DNA of 64,000 nt from Rhizobiaceae bacterium (GTDB taxonomy: Bacteria > Pseudomonadota > Alphaproteobacteria > Rhizobiales > Rhizobiaceae). The position numbers and the translations under genes are program-made. Below the pieces are notes generated by a model. That model worked only from the letters and a program-made list of their open reading frames with translations, was not told the origin of the DNA and did no database searches. This document shows positions 61,210-64,000 of the stretch, piece after piece. Position 1 is the stretch's first letter, and the number at the start of each line of letters is the position of its first letter. The stretch covers positions 33,978-97,977 of the forward strand of contig JAEPMD010000017.1 of the NCBI GenBank assembly GCA_017644105.1, written 5' to 3'.

Positions 61210-61971
61210 ATGACACAAAACACAACGCAAATTTTATTAGGCGCTTGCGCAATTGCCCTCCTTACAGGTCCGGCTATCGCGGATGGCAATCACAATCATG
61301 CAATCCATCAAAAAGGGGCAGTTTTATCTGATGCGGACAGCGCAAAAACCGCTTCCTTTGACATTTTGGCCGCGCATCTGCATCGCAAAGGCAATCAAGT
61401 GACCTTTCACATGACCACAAACGGCCAAGCGGGTGCAGATAAACCACAAGCTAAAGGCGCAGTTGGTGGCGCACCCGTTTGGTCCTACGTCTGGCCAACG
61501 TCACTTGACCCATCTGTGGTGGGATTTGACGAAGGTGCCGGCATTTTGGCTATGGCCGCGACCAGCCATCCAGATTTTGACGACACGCCGCTTTTTGACG
61601 AAAACCTCAATGGCAGTACAGGTGATGATGGCGGCGTATGGCACAGCCATTGGGTTGTTCTTGCCCCAACAGAAGCTTGCGACGAAGGGGCTTTGGCGGT
61701 CAAAGACATCCCTGAAGGCGCAACACCGAAATTGCCCGCCACATGGCCGGGATTTCCAATCCTTTTGGATAGCCCGGGCTTTACTCCTGTGTTTGACGGA
61801 CCTGAAATCACTATTAATGCCGCTGTACTCGGCGGTGCAGAAGGTGCGTCCTTTGATGGGGTGACATCTGCCTTGCGCGTGAATGAAAGCGTGCATGCGC
61901 CCCTACTTTGCGTAACAGACGTCTTTGACGTTGCGTCTGGCGATCTCAGCTTACCGGGTAAAGTCGAGTAA
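61210..61971 (+). CDS. Exported His-rich protein of unknown family
   Basis: A 253-aa secreted protein. GGAG lies 7 nt before the ATG at 61210. Signal peptide ILLGACAIALLTGPAIA (cut before DGNHN). The mature start is histidine-rich (DGNHNHAIHQKG), then HLHRKGNQVTFHMTT, GGVWHSHWVVLAPTEAC and a second Cys near the end (APLLCVTDVF). Scattered His-x-His pairs suggest metal binding. It is controlled, by position, by the Cys-rich MarR regulator. No family recognised. Confidence 0.75.
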   Translation: MTQNTTQILLGACAIALLTGPAIADGNHNHAIHQKGAVLSDADSAKTASFDILAAHLHRKGNQVTFHMTTNGQAGADKPQAKGAVGGAPVWSYVWPTSLDPSVVGFDEGAGILAMAATSHPDFDDTPLFDENLNGSTGDDGGVWHSHWVVLAPTEACDEGALAVKDIPEGATPKLPATWPGFPILLDSPGFTPVFDGPEITINAAVLGGAEGASFDGVTSALRVNESVHAPLLCVTDVFDVASGDLSLPGKVE

Positions 61972-61994
61972 AAGCATCGAATAGTTACGCCAAG

Positions 61995-62024
61995 ATCAGC
62001 GGGGCACCCCCTCGCCCCGCTGAT
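61995..62024. terminator. Bidirectional terminator
   Basis: ATCAGCGGGG pairs with CCCCGCTGAT (10 bp, 10-nt loop) between the convergent His-rich protein and BenE genes. Confidence 0.8.
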
Positions 62025-63190
62025 TATTCGCGAATATATTTTGACGCTGCAATGACCAAGCCGCCTGCAATCAAGCCCCATACGGCCGCGCCCAAACCAA
62101 AAACGGTGATCCCTGACGCTGTGACCAAAAAAGTCACCGCGGCCGCTTCACGCGTATCAGGTTCACTTAAGGCTGCAGAAGCAGAATTTGCAAACACACC
62201 CAAAAGCGCAACGCCGGTCAATGTTTCAAGCAGCATGGGTGGCGCAACAATGGCTACACTTGTAATCACCGCCGCAAACAGCCCAAAGAGGCAATAAAGC
62301 CCGCCGGATATCACCGCCGTCCAATAGCGCTGACTTGGATCTTTATGGGAATCTTCATTGGCGCACATGGCCGCTGTGATCGCAGCCAAACAGGTTGCAG
62401 GTGCACCAAAAGGTGCTGAGACCACGCTTGCAGCTCCCACGCCGGTGAACAATGGTCCTGCAGGCGGGGTATAATTATGCGCTTTTAAAATCGCAATGCC
62501 GGGAATATTTTGTGTGGCCATTGTTACAATGAACAAGGGCAAGCCGATGCTTAAAAAAGCGCTTAGTGAAAACACCGGCGTGGTAAATAGCGGCGCGGAG
62601 ATGATCTGATCCGGCATGGGAAATGAAAAATCTGTCGCAAGACCGGTAACAATCAGCGCGGCAATCACCGCAGCTGGCACGGCAACCAAGCGGTTGAACC
62701 GCCCGACAATGAACCAGACCAATATAGCGGGTATCGCTGTCATCGGCACCTCGGCCATTGCTTGAAACGGCGCAATGCACAGCGAGACCAAAACGCCGGC
62801 CAACATGGCTTGCGCAAGCGGCGCTGGCACGGAGGTTGCAAACTTGCCCAAAGGCCGCCAGAGCCCGGCCAGCACGGTTAAAGCACCCGCGAAAACAAAG
62901 CCTGCAATCGCACCCGCGAACCCATCTTCTAACGGCAATGTGACGGCTAAAAGCGCAACCCCTGGCGTGGACCATGCAACGCTAATTGGCATTTTCTTCC
63001 AAAGACTTAGCCCAATACCCGCCACACCCATGGCAATGGCAGCGGCCATTAAACCAGATGCTGCTTCTACCTCATTGGCGCCAATGGCTTTTAACCCCTG
63101 CAAGACAATAGGGAACGAGCTGAAAAAGCCAACAATGGCAACGACCATGCCCGCTGACATGGGCTGAGATAGTTTTTTGAAAGTGCTCAC
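62024..63190 (-). CDS. benE: BenE-like benzoate/H+ symporter family protein
   Basis: A 388-aa, about 12-helix carrier of the BenE family: SAGMVVAIVGFFSSFPIVLQGLKAIGANEVEAASGLMAAA at the start and FAGAIAGFVFAGALTVLAGLW, NIPGIAILKAHNYTPPAGPLFTGVGAASVVSAPFGAPATCLAAITAAMC (the family core). It probably imports an aromatic acid, but no benzoate-degradation gene is here, so the substrate is open. Confidence 0.9.
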   Translation of the reverse strand: MSTFKKLSQPMSAGMVVAIVGFFSSFPIVLQGLKAIGANEVEAASGLMAAAIAMGVAGIGLSLWKKMPISVAWSTPGVALLAVTLPLEDGFAGAIAGFVFAGALTVLAGLWRPLGKFATSVPAPLAQAMLAGVLVSLCIAPFQAMAEVPMTAIPAILVWFIVGRFNRLVAVPAAVIAALIVTGLATDFSFPMPDQIISAPLFTTPVFSLSAFLSIGLPLFIVTMATQNIPGIAILKAHNYTPPAGPLFTGVGAASVVSAPFGAPATCLAAITAAMCANEDSHKDPSQRYWTAVISGGLYCLFGLFAAVITSVAIVAPPMLLETLTGVALLGVFANSASAALSEPDTREAAAVTFLVTASGITVFGLGAAVWGLIAGGLVIAASKYIRE

Positions 63191-63432
63191 AAGATATCTC
63201 TGAATTTGATGAATGAGAGCGACAATCTAATCGGCAATTTGGATTTGAGCAATTGGTGTTTTGGGGAGATTGGTTTCAGTTTGAGAACAGCGCCAATTCC
63301 TTCACGGTATCAACAAATCAAAATTTGCACAGAAATTATAATTATTAGTTGTGGAAAAATAGCTTTTACACTAACTAAAAATTGCATTTTATGCACTACT
63401 TTAAATTGAAAATACTTATAAGGTTGAATAAA
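63191..63432. other. AT-rich intergenic region
   Basis: About 240 bp, distinctly more AT-rich than the BenE gene. It separates the resident genes from a SIR2-like gene with similar low GC, consistent with a boundary of acquired DNA. No structure or ORF seen apart from in-frame upstream codons of the next gene. Confidence 0.35.
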
Positions 63433-63927
63433 TTGGAAAACCGCATTCTAGAAGAAACAATCTTAAAAATATACAACGGTACAGCGATATTATTCGTTGG
63501 GGCTGGTTTTTCGAGTGATGCAAAAAACTCGGACGGAGGGGCCGTATTATCGGCAAAAGAACTGAGCTTGAAACTTTGTGAACTCCTTGGGCAAGACTAC
63601 GTAGAGGGTGATGAACTTCAAGATTTAGCTGAGCAATGTAGTTCAGACATAGTTCTAAAAGAGAAAATGCATACACTTTTATTGCGAAATTTTACTCAAA
63701 CGATACCCAGTCAGACTCAAAAAGATTTGGTGAACTTACCATGGCGTGCGGTGTTTACAACAAATTACGATGACGTAGTTGAACAAGCGTGCAACACGAA
63801 AAAATTCCAGTCGGTTACTCCCACATTCAATCCAAAAAATTTGGACAGTTCAATGCCCATCTATTATCTACATGGAAGGGCACTCGATATAAACAAAGGT
63901 GCAGCAGACGCTTCATTTGTCATATAG
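63433..63927 (+). CDS. SIR2-like (SIR2_2) protein, shortened
   Basis: A 164-aa SIR2-like domain of the kind used in phage-defence NADases. It shows the NAD-binding loop (TAILFVGAGFSSDAKNSDGG), VFTTNYDDVVEQAC and the YYLHGRAL histidine segment. TTG at 63433 with AAGG upstream is the likely start; an ATG at 63382 adds 17 residues. The protein stops after FVI at a TAG (63925), where related proteins run on by hundreds of residues. The bases after the stop look unrelated and run off the window. AT-rich codons differ from the neighbours. Confidence 0.7.
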   Translation: MENRILEETILKIYNGTAILFVGAGFSSDAKNSDGGAVLSAKELSLKLCELLGQDYVEGDELQDLAEQCSSDIVLKEKMHTLLLRNFTQTIPSQTQKDLVNLPWRAVFTTNYDDVVEQACNTKKFQSVTPTFNPKNLDSSMPIYYLHGRALDINKGAADASFVI

Positions 63928-64000
63928 AAGTGGTTCGGTTTTTCTGAACAGTTTTGATCTGTTTTATAAGTGCGTTCTGACCCTTATTAAGCTGCCACCG

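Noticed and set aside
1..64000. CRISPR array, tRNA, rRNA or complete insertion sequence
   Set aside because: I saw no regularly spaced repeats, no tRNA-like cloverleaf with CCA-type end and no transposase; only the right edge hints at a mobile-element boundary.

Overview
The window reads as chromosomal DNA of a mesophilic, probably marine or soil-associated alphaproteobacterium. The AT-leaning composition, the YjhX-type protein, the MttB-like methyltransferase paired with a StcD-like N-demethylase, DUF1330, DUF1203, DUF1304 and DUF2798 proteins, and the many one-regulator/one-target pairs fit Hyphomicrobiales or a relative. The genus cannot be fixed from this sequence. There are no rRNA or tRNA genes, no CRISPR array and no complete insertion sequence.

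Layout. 0.3-4.0 kb: an EgtD-like methyltransferase coupled to a YbfB-type exporter, with a divergent LysR regulator. 4.0-6.0 kb: an OhrR-like MarR regulator with two palindromic sites in front of a 73-aa protein, then a YjhX/GNAT pair (TopAI-YjhQ type) behind a leader with a possible short ORF and an attenuator-like hairpin. 6.0-10.6 kb: a GT51-like protein lacking both catalytic glutamates, a VOC protein, and a large type IIG restriction-modification gene broken by a homopolymer frameshift. 10.8-19 kb: MFS transporters, a P-loop kinase-like protein, an NIT-domain chemoreceptor and a TetR/VOC/DUF1330 unit. 19-23.5 kb: a TetR-controlled mttB-stcD-like operon, probably for N-methylated amine or betaine use. 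23.5-27.4 kb: a BaeSR-like two-component system divergent from an exported YHYH protein, followed by two strong hairpins. 27.6-36.8 kb: an MFS-GNAT operon, a LysR gene divergent from two exported SnoaL-like proteins, an SLC13/RCK transporter, an AraC-GyrI regulator, YceI and RNase T2. 37-38 kb: periplasmic MsrA, then a 55-codon ORF followed by three hairpins with C-rich loops, resembling alphaproteobacterial cuckoo-type sRNA loci. 38-54 kb: small regulator-enzyme modules (ArsR with two SRPBCC proteins, YegD, an MsrQ-like protein, SDR/VTT/Crp, MarR-GNAT fusion, LysR/flavin reductase, YghU GST). 54-64 kb: a TetR gene divergent from an SDR with an internal stop and an amine oxidase, GT90, MerR/AKR, EamA, MOSC/MarR divergent from a His-rich exported protein, BenE, and a shortened SIR2-like gene at the right edge.

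The common theme is local control. At least six regulators (OhrR-like, three TetR, ArsR and a Cys-rich MarR) have a recognisable palindrome in their own intergenic region, usually shared with a divergent target. The best candidates for new biology are the small ORF plus C-rich hairpin locus, the YjhX/GNAT leader, the orphan EgtD-like methyltransferase/exporter pair and the double Glu-to-Gln GT51 protein. All functions are inferred from sequence by eye. No database search was run.
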